The notes: generated by a model from the sequence alone, not told the origin. DNA of 64,000 bases from Lachnospiraceae bacterium (GCA_017620255.1 JAFZQU010000022.1:106947-170946), one strand, 5' to 3'; positions 18,896 to 28,511 are shown, counted from the stretch's first letter. A program made the numbers and translations.

Positions 18896-19297
18896 ATGAC
18901 AATGAGTGATCCTATTGCAGATATGCTTACAAGAATCCGTAATGCAAATACTGCAAAACACGATACAGTAGATGTTCCTGCATCGAAAATGAAACTCGCC
19001 ATCGCAGAGATCCTTTTCAATGAAGGATATATCAGGAAATATGATGTGGTCGAGGACGGAGCTTTCAAGACGATCAGAATCACCTTAAAGTATGGTGAAG
19101 ACAAGAACGAGAAGATCATCACAGGCCTGAAGAGGATCTCCAAGCCCGGTCTGAGAGTATATGCCGGCAAGGATGAACTTCCCAAGGTTTTAGGCGGACT
19201 CGGTATCGCGATCATTTCCACCAACAACGGTGTGATCACGGACAAGGAAGCCCGCAAAGCAGGTGTAGGCGGCGAGGTGCTGGCATTCGTGTGGTAA
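18896..19297 (+). CDS. rpsH: 30S ribosomal protein S8
   Basis: S8, 133 residues, a central-domain 16S rRNA binder. It begins [16 protein letters not shown] and ends [37 protein letters not shown], with the STNNG RNA-contact motif. In enteric bacteria S8 represses the spc operon at rplE; no comparable site was recognised here. A GC-rich, 148-base non-coding gap follows. Confidence 0.97.
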   Translation: MTMSDPIADMLTRIRNANTAKHDTVDVPASKMKLAIAEILFNEGYIRKYDVVEDGAFKTIRITLKYGEDKNEKIITGLKRISKPGLRVYAGKDELPKVLGGLGIAIISTNNGVITDKEARKAGVGGEVLAFVW

Positions 19298-19445
19298 TTG
19301 CACCGGCCCGAAGGGGCGGCGCAGCCGGAGCGGCGCTTGAGCGGAGTAAAGCTGAAGACGACCCGGTGTAGCGGATGCGATTCCGAATGGAATAACCGGC
19401 ACTTGAGCCTGGCGTAAGAACAAAGAAAAAAATGGAGGTACGGGC
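19298..19445 (+). other. GC-rich structured gap between rpsH and rplF
   Basis: The 148 bases are rich in CGG/CCG palindromic fragments, with a possible closing pair CACCGG (19301-19306)/CCGGTG (19363-19368). No open frame of note is present, and the only visible signal is the rplF ribosome-binding site TGGAGG near its end. Such a gap is unusual inside the otherwise tightly packed spc region. Confidence 0.5.
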
Positions 19446-19988
19446 ATGTCACGTATAGGAAAAATGCCAATCGCTATTCCCGCAGGCGTAACTGTGGAGA
19501 TTGCAGAAAATAATAAAGTGACTGTAAAGGGACCCAAGGGTACGCTGGAACGCGTGCTGGTTCCCGAGATGGAGATCAAACAGGAAGGCGCAGAGATCAC
19601 AGTCAGCCGTCCGAATGATCTGAAGAGAATGAAATCATTACACGGATTAACCAGAACATTGTTGAACAACATGATCATCGGTGTAACGGAAGGGTACGAG
19701 AAGACACTTGAGATCAACGGCGTTGGTTACAGGGCCGCTAAGCAGGGCAAGAAACTGCAGTTGTCTTTGGGATATTCCCATCCGGTAGAAATGGAAGACC
19801 CGCAGGGACTGGAAACGGTTGTGGAAGGTCAGAACAAGATCATCGTAAAAGGGATCGATAAAGAAAAAGTCGGACAGTATGCAGCCGAGATCAGAGACAA
19901 GAGAAGACCGGAGCCTTATAAGGGTAAAGGTATCAAGTATGCTGATGAGCACATCAGACGTAAAGTCGGCAAGACCGGTAAGAAGTAA
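19446..19988 (+). CDS. rplF: 50S ribosomal protein L6
   Basis: L6, 180 residues, near the factor-binding site at the base of the L7/L12 stalk. It begins [18 protein letters not shown] and ends with the [29 protein letters not shown] C-terminus that defines the family. The two-fold repeat of the L6 fold fits the length. Confidence 0.97.
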   Translation: MSRIGKMPIAIPAGVTVEIAENNKVTVKGPKGTLERVLVPEMEIKQEGAEITVSRPNDLKRMKSLHGLTRTLLNNMIIGVTEGYEKTLEINGVGYRAAKQGKKLQLSLGYSHPVEMEDPQGLETVVEGQNKIIVKGIDKEKVGQYAAEIRDKRRPEPYKGKGIKYADEHIRRKVGKTGKK

Positions 19989-20005
19989 GATAAGGAGCGT
20001 GTAAA

Positions 20006-20374
20006 ATGATTAGTAAAAAATCAAGATCAGAAGTTCGAATCAAGAAACATAGCAGAATGCGCAACCGTTTCAGCGGTACTGCTGAGAGACCGCGTCTTGC
20101 AGTGTTTCGCAGTAACAATCATATGTATGCGCAGATTATCGACGATACGGTCGGCAACACTTTAGTAGCTGCTTCCACCCTGGACAAGGATGTGAAGGCA
20201 GAGCTTAAGAAGACCAATAACGTTGAAGCGGCAGCATACTTGGGAACCGTCATTGCCAAGAAGGCATTGGACAAGGGCATCAAGACGGTTGTCTTTGACA
20301 GAGGCGGCTTTATATACCAGGGCAAGGTCCAGGCGTTGGCTGACGCAGCCAGAGAAGCCGGCCTGGAATTCTAG
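20006..20374 (+). CDS. rplR: 50S ribosomal protein L18
   Basis: L18, 122 residues, a 5S rRNA partner with L5. Diagnostic are the basic N-terminus, [21 protein letters not shown], and the C-terminal [24 protein letters not shown]. It lies 17 bases after rplF and 28 before rpsE. Confidence 0.97.
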   Translation: MISKKSRSEVRIKKHSRMRNRFSGTAERPRLAVFRSNNHMYAQIIDDTVGNTLVAASTLDKDVKAELKKTNNVEAAAYLGTVIAKKALDKGIKTVVFDRGGFIYQGKVQALADAAREAGLEF

Positions 20375-20402
20375 GACTCAACAGAAGGGAGAAGAAAATC
20401 GC

Positions 20403-20912
20403 ATGAAACGTAGTATCATTGACGCAAGTCAGTTAGAGTTAAATGATAAAGTGGTTGCCATCAAACGCGTTACCAAGGTTGTTAAAGGTGGCCGCAACAT
20501 GCGCTTTACCGCTCTGGTAGTAGTTGGTGACGGTAACGGCCATGTGGGCGCGGGACTTGGCAAAGCCACTGAAATTCCCGAGGCGATCCGTAAGGGCAAA
20601 GAAGATGCCATGAAGAAACTGATCACGGTTGCCATGGATGAGCATAACAGTATTACCCATGATTACATGGGCAAATTCGGCGGCGCAAGCGTTCTTTTAA
20701 AGCGCGCTCCCGAAGGTACGGGCGTGATCGCCGGTGGTCCGGCGCGTTCCGTGTGTGAACTTGCGGGTATCAAGAACATCCGTACAAAATCACTCGGCTC
20801 CAACAACAAGCAGAACGTCGTGCTTGCCACGATCGATGCACTGAGCCAGCTGAAAACACCGGAAGAAGTTGCCCGTCTGCGCGGAAAATCCGTAGATGAG
20901 GTCATGGCTTAA
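20403..20912 (+). CDS. rpsE: 30S ribosomal protein S5
   Basis: S5, 169 residues, at the mRNA entry with S3 and S4, important for decoding accuracy. It shows [19 protein letters not shown] near residue 18, [22 protein letters not shown] near 45-65 and [19 protein letters not shown] near 105. ATG 20403 follows a GAAGGGAGAAG site. Confidence 0.97.
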   Translation: MKRSIIDASQLELNDKVVAIKRVTKVVKGGRNMRFTALVVVGDGNGHVGAGLGKATEIPEAIRKGKEDAMKKLITVAMDEHNSITHDYMGKFGGASVLLKRAPEGTGVIAGGPARSVCELAGIKNIRTKSLGSNNKQNVVLATIDALSQLKTPEEVARLRGKSVDEVMA

Positions 20913-20950
20913 CCTAAGGGCCGATGTTCCAAGAACAGGAGGAAGTGAAA

Positions 20951-21148
20951 ATGGCTAAGAAAGCAGCTGATAAAAAGATCAAGGTGACGCTTGTTAAGTC
21001 CCCCATCGGTGCCATTCCCAAACACAGGAAAACGGTTGAGGCTATGGGACTTCGTAAGATGAATCATTCCGTAGAGCTTCCGGACAACGAAGCGACCAGA
21101 GGAATGGTACAGCAGGTATGCCACTTGGTAAAAGTAGAAGAATTATAA
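20951..21148 (+). CDS. rpmD: 50S ribosomal protein L30
   Basis: L30, 65 residues, with [30 protein letters not shown] sequence and the C-terminal [13 protein letters not shown]. The start at 20951 follows AGGAGG at 20938-20943. The in-frame ATG at 20924 would place extra charged residues ahead of the family N-terminus. Confidence 0.96.
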   Translation: MAKKAADKKIKVTLVKSPIGAIPKHRKTVEAMGLRKMNHSVELPDNEATRGMVQQVCHLVKVEEL

Positions 21149-21169
21149 GATAAAGGAGGTGTCAGCAGC

Positions 21170-21610
21170 ATGGAATTATCAAATTTACAGCCGGCTGAAG
21201 GCTCTAAGCACAGTGATAATTTTAGAAGAGGACGTGGGCACGGATCCGGAAACGGCAAGACAGCCGGTAAGGGCCACAAAGGTCAGAAGGCGCGTTCGGG
21301 TGCTCCCAGAATCGGATTTGAAGGCGGACAGATGCCTTTGTATAGAAGATTACCCAAGAGAGGTTTTAAGAACAGAAACACCCAGGAGATCGTAGTGATC
21401 AACGTTTCTGCGCTTGAAGTGTTTGACGACGGAACGGATGTTACCGTGGAAACTCTGATGGAGAAAGGCATCATCAAGAACCCGAAAGATGGTGTTAAGA
21501 TTCTCGGCAACGGAGAATTCACCAAGAAACTGAATGTTAAAGTAAATGCCTTCTCCGCGTCTGCGAAAGAAAAGATTGAGGCGCTTGGCGGAAAAACCGA
21601 GGTGATCTAA
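21170..21610 (+). CDS. rplO: 50S ribosomal protein L15
   Basis: L15, 146 residues, a late assembly protein. The Gly/Arg-rich N-terminal extension [26 protein letters not shown] and [20 protein letters not shown] are diagnostic parts. Its TAA shares a base with the secY ATG, linking L15 and translocon synthesis as in many bacteria. Confidence 0.97.
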   Translation: MELSNLQPAEGSKHSDNFRRGRGHGSGNGKTAGKGHKGQKARSGAPRIGFEGGQMPLYRRLPKRGFKNRNTQEIVVINVSALEVFDDGTDVTVETLMEKGIIKNPKDGVKILGNGEFTKKLNVKVNAFSASAKEKIEALGGKTEVI

Positions 21611-22923
21611 TGTTTAAGACATTGCAAAACGCATTTAAAATCAAGGAAATAAGAACAAAACTCTTCTTTACGTTTTTAATGCTGATTGTGATCAGACTTG
21701 GCTCCCAGCTTCCGGTTCCCGGTGTCAACAGGGACCTGTTCTCAAACTGGTTCCAGGGTCTGATGGGAGACAACTTTAATTTCTTAAGTGCTTTTACGGG
21801 CGGATCCTTCGAGAAAATGTCCGTATTCGCGCTGAACATTACGCCTTACATCACCAGTTCCATTATCATGCAGCTCTTAACGATCGCGATTCCGAAGCTC
21901 GAAGAGATGCAGAAGGAAGGTGAGGACGGCCGTAAGAAGATCGCAGCGATCACCAGATATGTCACGGTAGGTCTGGCGCTGATCGAATCCACCGCAATGG
22001 CGATCGGATTCCGTAACCAGAACATGATGACCGAAAGCGGCGTACTGGGTATCATCACAGTGATCGTAGCGTTAACGGCAGGCAGTGCATTCCTGATGTG
22101 GATCGGTGAACAGATCACGGAAAACGGCGTCGGAAACGGTATTTCCATCGTCCTGACGATCAACATCATTTCCAGGATCCCGCAGGATTTTGCCTCCCTT
22201 TTCGATCAGTTCATAAAGGGAAAATCATTCGCCACGGCTGCACTTGCAGCGATCATCATCGCGGCGGTTGTCATCGGTACCGTTGTTCTGACGGTCATCC
22301 TCGGTGGCGGTGAGAGAAGGATCCCGGTACAGTATGCCAAGAAAGTACAGGGGCGCAAGATCGTAGGCGGTCAGAGCAGCCATATCCCGTTAAAGGTAAA
22401 TACCGGCGGCGTGATCCCGATCATCTTTGCAAGTTCCCTGATGCAGCTGCCGATCGTGATCTCTTCCTTCTTCCAGGCAAAGAGTGACAACTGGTGGCAG
22501 AAATTCTTAAGAATGCTGAATTCCGGAAACTGGTTCAAGCCGGCAACACCGGTCTATTCCATCGGTGTCCTGATCTATATCGTACTGGTTGTGTTCTTCG
22601 CATATTTCTATACGTCGATCACATTCAACCCGCTTGAGGTTTCCGAAAACATGAAGAAGCAGGGCGGATTTGTTCCCGGTATCAGACCGGGTAAGCCCAC
22701 CAGCGAATATCTGACAAAGATCTTAAATTACATCATCTTTATCGGCGCAGTCGGACTCATCATCGTAGCACTGATCCCGATCATCTTCAACGGACTGTTC
22801 GGTGCGAGTGTGTCCTTCGGCGGCACCAGCCTGATCATTATCGTAGGCGTTATCTTAGAGACGATGAAGCAGATCGAATCTATGATGCTGGTACGTAATT
22901 ACAAAGGCTTCCTGAATGACTAA
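21610..22923 (+). CDS. secY: Preprotein translocase subunit SecY
   Basis: The pore of the Sec translocon, 437 residues with ten hydrophobic helices. Landmarks are RLGSQLPVPGVNRD near residue 30, the plug region, ITPYITSSIIMQLL near 78-91 and the cytoplasmic loops, including FVPGIRPGKPTSEYL near 355. It is coupled to rplO by TAATG. A 12-base-pair hairpin follows the stop before adk. Confidence 0.97.
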   Translation: MFKTLQNAFKIKEIRTKLFFTFLMLIVIRLGSQLPVPGVNRDLFSNWFQGLMGDNFNFLSAFTGGSFEKMSVFALNITPYITSSIIMQLLTIAIPKLEEMQKEGEDGRKKIAAITRYVTVGLALIESTAMAIGFRNQNMMTESGVLGIITVIVALTAGSAFLMWIGEQITENGVGNGISIVLTINIISRIPQDFASLFDQFIKGKSFATAALAAIIIAAVVIGTVVLTVILGGGERRIPVQYAKKVQGRKIVGGQSSHIPLKVNTGGVIPIIFASSLMQLPIVISSFFQAKSDNWWQKFLRMLNSGNWFKPATPVYSIGVLIYIVLVVFFAYFYTSITFNPLEVSENMKKQGGFVPGIRPGKPTSEYLTKILNYIIFIGAVGLIIVALIPIIFNGLFGASVSFGGTSLIIIVGVILETMKQIESMMLVRNYKGFLND

Positions 22924-22940
22924 TATTTGGCTGCAACTCT

Positions 22941-22969
22941 GTAGACAAGGCTATTACAGCCTTGTCTGC
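22941..22969 (+). promoter_or_regulatory. Hairpin between secY and adk
   Basis: A 12-base-pair stem with one G-U pair (22941-22952 with 22958-22969) around a five-base loop. No T-run follows, so it is more likely an RNA processing or stability element than a terminator. Confidence 0.6.
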
Positions 22970-22993
22970 AATGCTTGTAAGAAAGGATAAAAA

Positions 22994-23638
22994 ATGAAGA
23001 TCATTATGCTTGGCGCTCCCGGCGCAGGCAAGGGCACACAGGCCATCTCGATCGCAGAAAAATACGGGATCCCGCATGTTTCCACAGGGGATCTTTTCCG
23101 CAGCAATATCAGCAACAAGACAGAGCTCGGCATGGAAGCAAAATCCTATATGGATGCCGGGAAACTGGTTCCGGATGCGCTGACCGTCCGGATGCTGCTC
23201 GACCGTGTATCGAAGGAAGACTGCAAGAACGGCTACGTGCTGGACGGCTTTCCGCGTACGATCGCGCAGGCGGAAGTGCTGGAAGCGGAAGTGAAAAAAC
23301 TGGGTGAGCAGATTGATTTTGCCATCGATGTGGAAGTTCCCGACGAGAATATCGTAAAGCGCATGAGCGGAAGACGCGCCTGCCTGAAATGCGGAGCGAC
23401 CTATCATATCGTGCATGTTCCGCCCAAACAGGAAGGGATCTGCGACCAGTGCGGCGAAGCGCTGGTACTGAGAGACGATGATGCACCGGAGACCGTTTTA
23501 AAGCGGCTGAACGTATATCACGAGCAGACACAGCCCCTGATTGATTTTTACAAAGCGCGGAACATTCTCCACGAAGTGGACGGAACAAAAGATCGCGAAT
23601 CCGTTTTTAAAGAGATCGTAGAGATCCTGGGAGAATAA
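22994..23638 (+). CDS. adk: Adenylate kinase
   Basis: Interconverts ATP+AMP and 2 ADP. The 214-residue long-LID form has the P-loop GAPGAGKGTQA at residues 7-17, the AMP-site VSTGDLFR, DGFPRTIAQA near 84-93, and a zinc-binding LID with two Cys pairs (CLKC and CDQC) around residues 130-153. The stop is followed one base later by map, the usual secY-adk-map order. Confidence 0.97.
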   Translation: MKIIMLGAPGAGKGTQAISIAEKYGIPHVSTGDLFRSNISNKTELGMEAKSYMDAGKLVPDALTVRMLLDRVSKEDCKNGYVLDGFPRTIAQAEVLEAEVKKLGEQIDFAIDVEVPDENIVKRMSGRRACLKCGATYHIVHVPPKQEGICDQCGEALVLRDDDAPETVLKRLNVYHEQTQPLIDFYKARNILHEVDGTKDRESVFKEIVEILGE

Positions 23639-23639
23639 G

Positions 23640-24401
23640 ATGGCAGTATCGATCAAGTCCGAAAGAGAAATCGAATTGATGCGCGAGTCCTGCAGAAGAC
23701 TGGAGATCGTGCATAACGCGCTGGGCGAGATGATCAAACCGGGAATCTCCACCCTGGATATCGACCGCTACGGCGAGGAACTGATCCGGCAGCAGGACGG
23801 GATCCCGAACTTCTTAAACTACAACGGTTTTCCCGCTTCGATCTGCGTATCGGTCAACAAAGAGGTGGTGCACGGCATCCCGAAAAAAGACAGGATCTTA
23901 CGCGAAGGCGACATCGTAAGTCTCGATGCAGGCCTGATCTACAAGGGTTATCACTCCGATGCGGCAAGGACCTATGCGGTCGGAAAGATATCGCCGGAAG
24001 TGCAGCAGCTCATGGATGTAACAAAACAGGCCTTCTTTGAAGGGATCAAATATGCGAAAGAGGGATATCACCTGCACGATATCTCCAACGCCATTGACGA
24101 CTATGTCAGCCGGTTCGGCTACGGGATCGTAAGAGAACTGGTCGGCCACGGGATCGGAACGAAACTGCATGAAGATCCGCAGATCCCGAACTTCAGGCAA
24201 AAATCAAGAGGCGTGAAGCTGAAGGCAGGCATGACGCTTGCGATCGAGCCGATGATCAATATGGGACGACCGGATGTGGAGTGGCTGGATGACGACTGGA
24301 CGGTCGTTGCATCGGACGGACTTCCGAGTGCACACTACGAGAACACGATCCTGATCACGGAAGGCGAACCTGAGATATTAACACTGAGCAGCGAACCGTA
24401 A
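23640..24401 (+). CDS. map: Type I methionine aminopeptidase
   Basis: Removes N-terminal Met from nascent proteins. The 253-residue pita-bread enzyme shows VSVNKEVVHGIP near residue 76 with the substrate histidine, metal ligands in SLDAGLIYKGYHSDAARTY near 95-113, GHGIGTKLHEDP near 168, IEPMINMG near 202 and a final HYENTILIT glutamate ligand. It ends with a normal type Ia C-terminus. Confidence 0.96.
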   Translation: MAVSIKSEREIELMRESCRRLEIVHNALGEMIKPGISTLDIDRYGEELIRQQDGIPNFLNYNGFPASICVSVNKEVVHGIPKKDRILREGDIVSLDAGLIYKGYHSDAARTYAVGKISPEVQQLMDVTKQAFFEGIKYAKEGYHLHDISNAIDDYVSRFGYGIVRELVGHGIGTKLHEDPQIPNFRQKSRGVKLKAGMTLAIEPMINMGRPDVEWLDDDWTVVASDGLPSAHYENTILITEGEPEILTLSSEP

Positions 24402-24424
24402 GGAGCGGTGCAAGAGGAAAGAGT

Positions 24425-24661
24425 ATGGTAGGTTGTTTTGCCAGGTCCCTCGCGGGACACGATCAGGGAACGGTCTATATAGTAATAGAAGAAACAGACC
24501 GGTTCGTTCTGGTCGCGGACGGAAGGATCAGGACGATCGAACATCCGAAACGCAAGAACAGAAAGCACATCCAACTGACTGCCGTCAGGGGCCGGATGGA
24601 GAACAACGAAGCGATCAAACACAGTATTAAAGAGTTTTTAAGGAGGACGACGGATGTCTAA
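24425..24661 (+). CDS. Small KOW-domain RNA-binding protein
   Basis: A 78-residue protein with a KOW/L14e-like core: [19 protein letters not shown] at the start followed by a short beta-rich segment and a basic [10 protein letters not shown]. Stand-alone KOW proteins in this place, between map and infA, are common in Clostridia and are annotated only as RNA-binding. Its last eight bases overlap the infA start, so it is co-translated with initiation factor IF-1. Function is unknown; a ribosome-related role is suggested by location. Confidence 0.8.
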   Translation: MVGCFARSLAGHDQGTVYIVIEETDRFVLVADGRIRTIEHPKRKNRKHIQLTAVRGRMENNEAIKHSIKEFLRRTTDV

Positions 24662-24872
24662 GGCAGATGTCATTGAAATCGAAGGGACTGTAGTAGAGAA
24701 GCTGCCCAATGCGATGTTCAAGGTAAAACTTGAGAATGATCATGAAGTATTGGCGCACATCAGCGGGAAACTTCGTATGAATTTCATCAAGATCCTTCCC
24801 GGCGATAAGGTGACTTTGGAAATGTCCCCTTACGATCTGAGTAAAGGCCGGATCATCTGGAGAGATAAATAA
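24654..24872 (+). CDS. infA: Translation initiation factor IF-1
   Basis: IF-1, 72 residues, an OB-fold protein that occupies the 30S A site during initiation. The sequence runs [20 protein letters not shown] and then [38 protein letters not shown], all family-typical. It overlaps the KOW gene by eight bases. Confidence 0.97.
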   Translation: MSKADVIEIEGTVVEKLPNAMFKVKLENDHEVLAHISGKLRMNFIKILPGDKVTLEMSPYDLSKGRIIWRDK

Positions 24873-24882
24873 AAAATAATAA

Positions 24883-24911
24883 TTGCTATTATTTTAGTGT
24901 GGTGTTATAAT
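24883..24911 (+). promoter_or_regulatory. Internal promoter ahead of rpmJ
   Basis: TTGCTA (24883-24888) and TATAAT (24906-24911) have 17-base spacing. The -35 overlaps an AT-only inverted repeat after infA. Just downstream a hairpin CGTGCCAC/GTGGCATG (about 24920-24938) begins the 5' RNA. It would give rpmJ to rplQ a separate transcript. Confidence 0.7.
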
Positions 24912-24979
24912 ATTTGTCGCGTGCCACCATGTGGCATGCGGTAAAAATCGTGCAAGAAGGGATGAAAGGAGGCTTTCAC

Positions 24980-25093
24980 ATGAAAGTAAGATCTTCAGTA
25001 AAACCGATCTGCGAAAAATGCAAGATCATCAAGCGGAAAGGCCGGATCAGAGTAATCTGTGAAAACCCGAAGCACAAACAGCGTCAGGGCTGA
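24980..25093 (+). CDS. rpmJ: 50S ribosomal protein L36
   Basis: The smallest ribosomal protein, 37 residues, with the zinc ligands Cys11, Cys14, Cys27 and His32 of the zinc-containing form. It begins [14 protein letters not shown] and ends in the basic HKQRQG. AAAGGAGG lies nine bases ahead of the ATG. It is easy to miss because of its length. Confidence 0.96.
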   Translation: MKVRSSVKPICEKCKIIKRKGRIRVICENPKHKQRQG

Positions 25094-25331
25094 TCCTGAA
25101 TGAAGCGGCTGAGCAAGACACGTGCCGTCACATGTGTCCTGCGATTCGATAGATAACTCGGCGGCAAGTCCATAGACGAAAGACGAGTCATCTACGATTG
25201 ATACCGGCCGGATCGCCGGTCGGACAAGACCCGTGAAAGCGGGTTGATCGTTTGCAAAGAGTTTGCAAATGGTCCAGTCAATGCGTATTTATTACGTTTA
25301 ACCCAAAAGAATTGAAAGTGAGGAAACAAGA
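25094..25331 (+). other. Structured leader-like gap between rpmJ and rpsM
   Basis: 238 bases without a credible gene. Visible elements are hairpins ACCGGC/GCCGGT (25203-25208, 25215-25220) and ACCCG/CGGGT (25229-25233, 25240-25244), plus a direct repeat TTTGCAAA (25251-25258 and 25262-25269). It could be the leader of the rpsM-rpsK-rpsD-rpoA-rplQ group; no T-run terminator is present. Confidence 0.5.
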
Positions 25332-25700
25332 ATGGCTCGTATTTCTGGTGTGGATTTACCACGAGACAAACGTGTGGAGATCGGTTTGACTTATGTGTAT
25401 GGTATCGGCAGACCGTCAGCCACAAAAATCCTTGAGAAGGCAGGAGTGAATCCTGACACACGCTGCAGGGATCTGACAGCGGATGAGGAAAGAAAGATCG
25501 CGGCGATCATTGACGCCGAGTATCAGGTAGAGGGTGACCTTCGCAGAGAGACCGCCCTGAACATTAAGAGACTGCAGGAAATCGGCTGCTACAGAGGGAT
25601 CCGTCATAGAAAAGGCCTTCCCGTTCGCGGTCAGAAGACGAAAACGAATGCCAGGACCCGTAAGGGACCGAAGCGTACAGTTGCAGGTAAGAAGAAATAA
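25332..25700 (+). CDS. rpsM: 30S ribosomal protein S13
   Basis: S13, 122 residues, of the 30S head, contacting tRNA and the 50S. It has [24 protein letters not shown] N-terminus, a helix-two-turn-helix, [19 protein letters not shown] near residue 80 and the basic [16 protein letters not shown] tail. It opens the alpha-operon part of the cluster. Confidence 0.97.
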   Translation: MARISGVDLPRDKRVEIGLTYVYGIGRPSATKILEKAGVNPDTRCRDLTADEERKIAAIIDAEYQVEGDLRRETALNIKRLQEIGCYRGIRHRKGLPVRGQKTKTNARTRKGPKRTVAGKKK

Positions 25701-25727
25701 TCACAGAGAGAAAGTAGGTTAGTTTAA

Positions 25728-26123
25728 ATGGCAAAGAAAGTTGCAAAAAGAGTAACAAAGAAACGTGTCAAGAAAAACGTTGAACACGGACAGGCACATA
25801 TCCAGTCTTCCTTTAATAATACGATCGTAACATTAACGGATGCGGAAGGTAATGCTCTTTCATGGGCAAGTGCCGGTGGTCTGGGCTTCAGAGGTTCAAG
25901 GAAATCTACTCCGTACGCAGCACAGATGGCTGCTGAAACTGCTACAAAAGCGGCACTGCCGCATGGCTTGAAAACAGTTGATGTTTTCGTAAAGGGACCC
26001 GGTTCGGGAAGAGAAGCTGCGATCAGAGCACTGCAGGCAACAGGCCTGGAAGTTGTAAGTATCAGCGACGTGACACCCGTTCCGCATAACGGATGCCGTC
26101 CGCCCAAGCGCAGACGTGTATAA
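25728..26123 (+). CDS. rpsK: 30S ribosomal protein S11
   Basis: S11, 131 residues, on the 30S platform. Diagnostic are [40 protein letters not shown] and the C-terminal [17 protein letters not shown]. Twenty-seven bases after rpsM. Confidence 0.97.
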   Translation: MAKKVAKRVTKKRVKKNVEHGQAHIQSSFNNTIVTLTDAEGNALSWASAGGLGFRGSRKSTPYAAQMAAETATKAALPHGLKTVDVFVKGPGSGREAAIRALQATGLEVVSISDVTPVPHNGCRPPKRRRV

Positions 26124-26159
26124 TCAGCATTTGACGGATGAGAATGGAGGAAGATTCAA

Positions 26160-26753
26160 ATGGCAGTAAACAGAACCCCTGTTTTAAAGAGATGCAGAGC
26201 GCTCGGGATCGAGCCGATGTATCTTGGTATTGATAAAAAATCCACAAGAAACGTAAACAGATCGAACAAGAAAGTCAGCGAGTATGGTCTCCAGTTAAGA
26301 GAGAAGCAGAAAGCAAAGTTCATCTACGGCGTTTTAGAGCAGCCTTTCAGAAACTATTATAAGAAGGCCGACAGAATGAAAGGCATGACAGGTGAAAACC
26401 TGATGATCATGCTGGAATCCCGTCTTGATAACGTGATCTTCAGAATGACATTCGCAAGAACACGCAGAGAGGCGAGACAGATCGTAGACCACAAACAGGT
26501 TTCCGTTAACGGAAAGACTGTAAATATCCCTTCATACCAGGTTAAGGCCGGGGATGTGATCGAGATCAGAGAGAAATGCAAAGGATCTGCAAGATATAAG
26601 GAAATCCTTGAAACGACCGGCGGCAGACTGATCCCTGCATGGCTGGACGTAGATCAGGAGAACCTGAAGGGAACAGTAAAGTCTCTTCCCACACGCGAAG
26701 AGATCGACGTACCGGTTGATGAGATGCTGATCGTCGAATTGTACTCTAAATAA
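26160..26753 (+). CDS. rpsD: 30S ribosomal protein S4
   Basis: S4, 197 residues, nucleates 16S rRNA 5' domain assembly. The N-terminus lacks the zinc cysteines of some S4 forms, having a single Cys in RCRALG. The S4 RNA-binding domain [27 protein letters not shown] lies near residues 82-105, and [16 protein letters not shown] near 112. S4 is the alpha-operon repressor in E. coli; here it lies within that group, upstream of rpoA. Confidence 0.97.
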   Translation: MAVNRTPVLKRCRALGIEPMYLGIDKKSTRNVNRSNKKVSEYGLQLREKQKAKFIYGVLEQPFRNYYKKADRMKGMTGENLMIMLESRLDNVIFRMTFARTRREARQIVDHKQVSVNGKTVNIPSYQVKAGDVIEIREKCKGSARYKEILETTGGRLIPAWLDVDQENLKGTVKSLPTREEIDVPVDEMLIVELYSK

Positions 26754-26789
26754 GATCATACTATTGATTATTTTGAAGGAGGACTTTGC

Positions 26790-27752
26790 ATGTTTGATTT
26801 TGAAAAACCGAAGATTGAGATCGTTGAGATTTCCGATGATAAAAGGTATGGTAAATTTGTTGTAGAGCCTCTCGAGAGAGGGTATGGTACGACACTCGGC
26901 AACTCCCTGCGCAGGATCATGCTTTCATCCCTTCCGGGCGTTGCTGTCAGCCAGATCAAGATCGACGGTGTTCTGCATGAGTTCAGTTCCATCCCGGGCG
27001 TCAAAGAAGACGTGACCGAGATCGTTATGAACATCAAGAATCTTGCGATCAAGAATAATGCTTCCACGGCAGAACCCAAGACTGCTTTTATCGAGTTTGA
27101 GGGCGAGGGCGTTGTGAAGGCTTCCGATATTCAGGTTGACCAGGATATCGAGATCTTAAATCCCGATCTTGTGATCGCAACCTTAAACGGCGGCGCAGAC
27201 TGCAAACTGTATATGGAACTGACCATCACAGGCGGCAGAGGCTATGTTGGCGCCGACAAGAACAAATCCGACGAGCTGCCGATCGGTGTGATCGCTGTAG
27301 ATTCCATCTACACACCCGTAGAGCGCGTGAACATGACTGTTGAGAATACGCGTGTCGGCCAGATCACGGACTTTGACAAACTGACATTAGACGTGTTCAC
27401 AAACGGAACACTTGCACCGGATGAGGCAGTAAGCCTTGCAGCAAAGGTGCTCAGCGAACATCTGTCTCTCTTCATCGACCTCTCCGAGAACGCAAAGACC
27501 GCAGAGGTTATGATCGAGAAGGCGACCGACGACAAGAAGACGGTTCTGGAGATGAACATCGACGAACTGGAACTTTCCGTCCGTTCTTACAACTGCCTGA
27601 AGAGAGCAGGGATCAACACGGTCGAAGAGCTGTGCAACAAGACCAGCGAAGACATGATGAAGGTCCGCAACCTGGGCCGCAAGTCCCTGGAAGAGGTGCT
27701 TGGCAAGCTGAAAGAACTCGGTCTGCAGCTCAACGTAGGCGATGAGGGCTGA
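26790..27752 (+). CDS. rpoA: RNA polymerase subunit alpha
   Basis: The 320-residue alpha subunit dimerises to start RNA polymerase assembly. The N-terminal domain contains [27 protein letters not shown] sequence near residue 28, a linker follows near 230, and the C-terminal domain holds [17 protein letters not shown] and [12 protein letters not shown], the DNA- and activator-contacting helices. AGGAGG ahead of ATG. A GC-rich 209-base gap separates it from rplQ. Confidence 0.97.
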   Translation: MFDFEKPKIEIVEISDDKRYGKFVVEPLERGYGTTLGNSLRRIMLSSLPGVAVSQIKIDGVLHEFSSIPGVKEDVTEIVMNIKNLAIKNNASTAEPKTAFIEFEGEGVVKASDIQVDQDIEILNPDLVIATLNGGADCKLYMELTITGGRGYVGADKNKSDELPIGVIAVDSIYTPVERVNMTVENTRVGQITDFDKLTLDVFTNGTLAPDEAVSLAAKVLSEHLSLFIDLSENAKTAEVMIEKATDDKKTVLEMNIDELELSVRSYNCLKRAGINTVEELCNKTSEDMMKVRNLGRKSLEEVLGKLKELGLQLNVGDEG

Positions 27753-27961
27753 TTCAACGGCAAGTAATAGCGCCCGGCGAAACGACCTTTCTCGTCTCGC
27801 TGACACGCTCGCTCGAAAGGTGTTTCCACCGGACGGGCATCATGGAAAGTTATAAATCCCTTCGTCGGTAAGTCCGACCGGCGCGACGGAGGACATAAAA
27901 ACACGGGCCGGTAAGTCCGAATGGCACTGCCCGGGCGCAATAAGCGCAGAAAGGAATCAAA
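27753..27961 (+). other. GC-rich structured gap between rpoA and rplQ
   Basis: 209 bases with three clear hairpins: ACCTTTC/GAAAGGT (27785-27791, 27815-27821) inside GCCCG/CGGGC (27772-27776, 27834-27838); CCTTCGTCG/CGACGGAGG (27859-27867, 27884-27892); and CGGGC/GCCCG (27904-27908, 27929-27933). The 12-mer CGGTAAGTCCGA occurs twice (near 27866 and 27910). No T-run and no gene seen; AAAGGA near the end serves rplQ. Confidence 0.55.
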
Positions 27962-28498
27962 ATGGCTAAATACAGGAAATTAGGAAGAACCAGCAGTCAG
28001 AGAAAAGCTCTGCTGCGCAACCAGGTAACGAATCTGCTCTATCACGGAAAGATCGTTACAACCGAAGCAAAGGCAAAAGAGATCCGTAAGATCGCAGAAA
28101 GCCTGATCGCTCTGGCCGTTAAGGAAAAGGACAACTATGAGACCGTAACCGTTCAGGCGAAGGTTCCCATGAAAGACAAAGACGGCAAGAGAGTCAAAGA
28201 AGAAGTTGACGGCAAGAAAGTCACAAAGTTTGACACGGTTGAAAAAGAGATCAAGAAAGATCTTCCGTCCAGATTACATGCACGCAGACAGATGCTGAAG
28301 GTCTTCTACCCGATCGTGGAAGTTCCGACAGAAGCTGCAGGCAGAAAAGCAAAGACCAAAAAGGTGGATATGGCAGCTAAGATGTTTGACGAGATCGCAC
28401 CGAAATATGCGGATCGCAAGGGCGGCTATACCCGGATCATCAAGATCGGTCCCCGTAAGGGCGATGCGGCAATGGAAGTAGTGATCGAACTGGTTTAA
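27962..28498 (+). CDS. rplQ: 50S ribosomal protein L17, long form
   Basis: L17 at the tunnel exit. The family core is AKYRKLGRTSSQRKALLRNQVTNLL at the start and IAPKYADRKGGYTRIIKIGPRKGDAA near the end. At 178 residues it is much longer than the usual 115-130; about 50 extra lysine-rich residues (roughly 60-115, including KDKDGKRVKEEVDGKKV) split the two halves. Longer L17 of this type is, as far as I recall, normal in Lachnospiraceae and helps place the organism. Confidence 0.95.
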   Translation: MAKYRKLGRTSSQRKALLRNQVTNLLYHGKIVTTEAKAKEIRKIAESLIALAVKEKDNYETVTVQAKVPMKDKDGKRVKEEVDGKKVTKFDTVEKEIKKDLPSRLHARRQMLKVFYPIVEVPTEAAGRKAKTKKVDMAAKMFDEIAPKYADRKGGYTRIIKIGPRKGDAAMEVVIELV

Positions 28499-28511
28499 AA
28501 GCAACATGACC

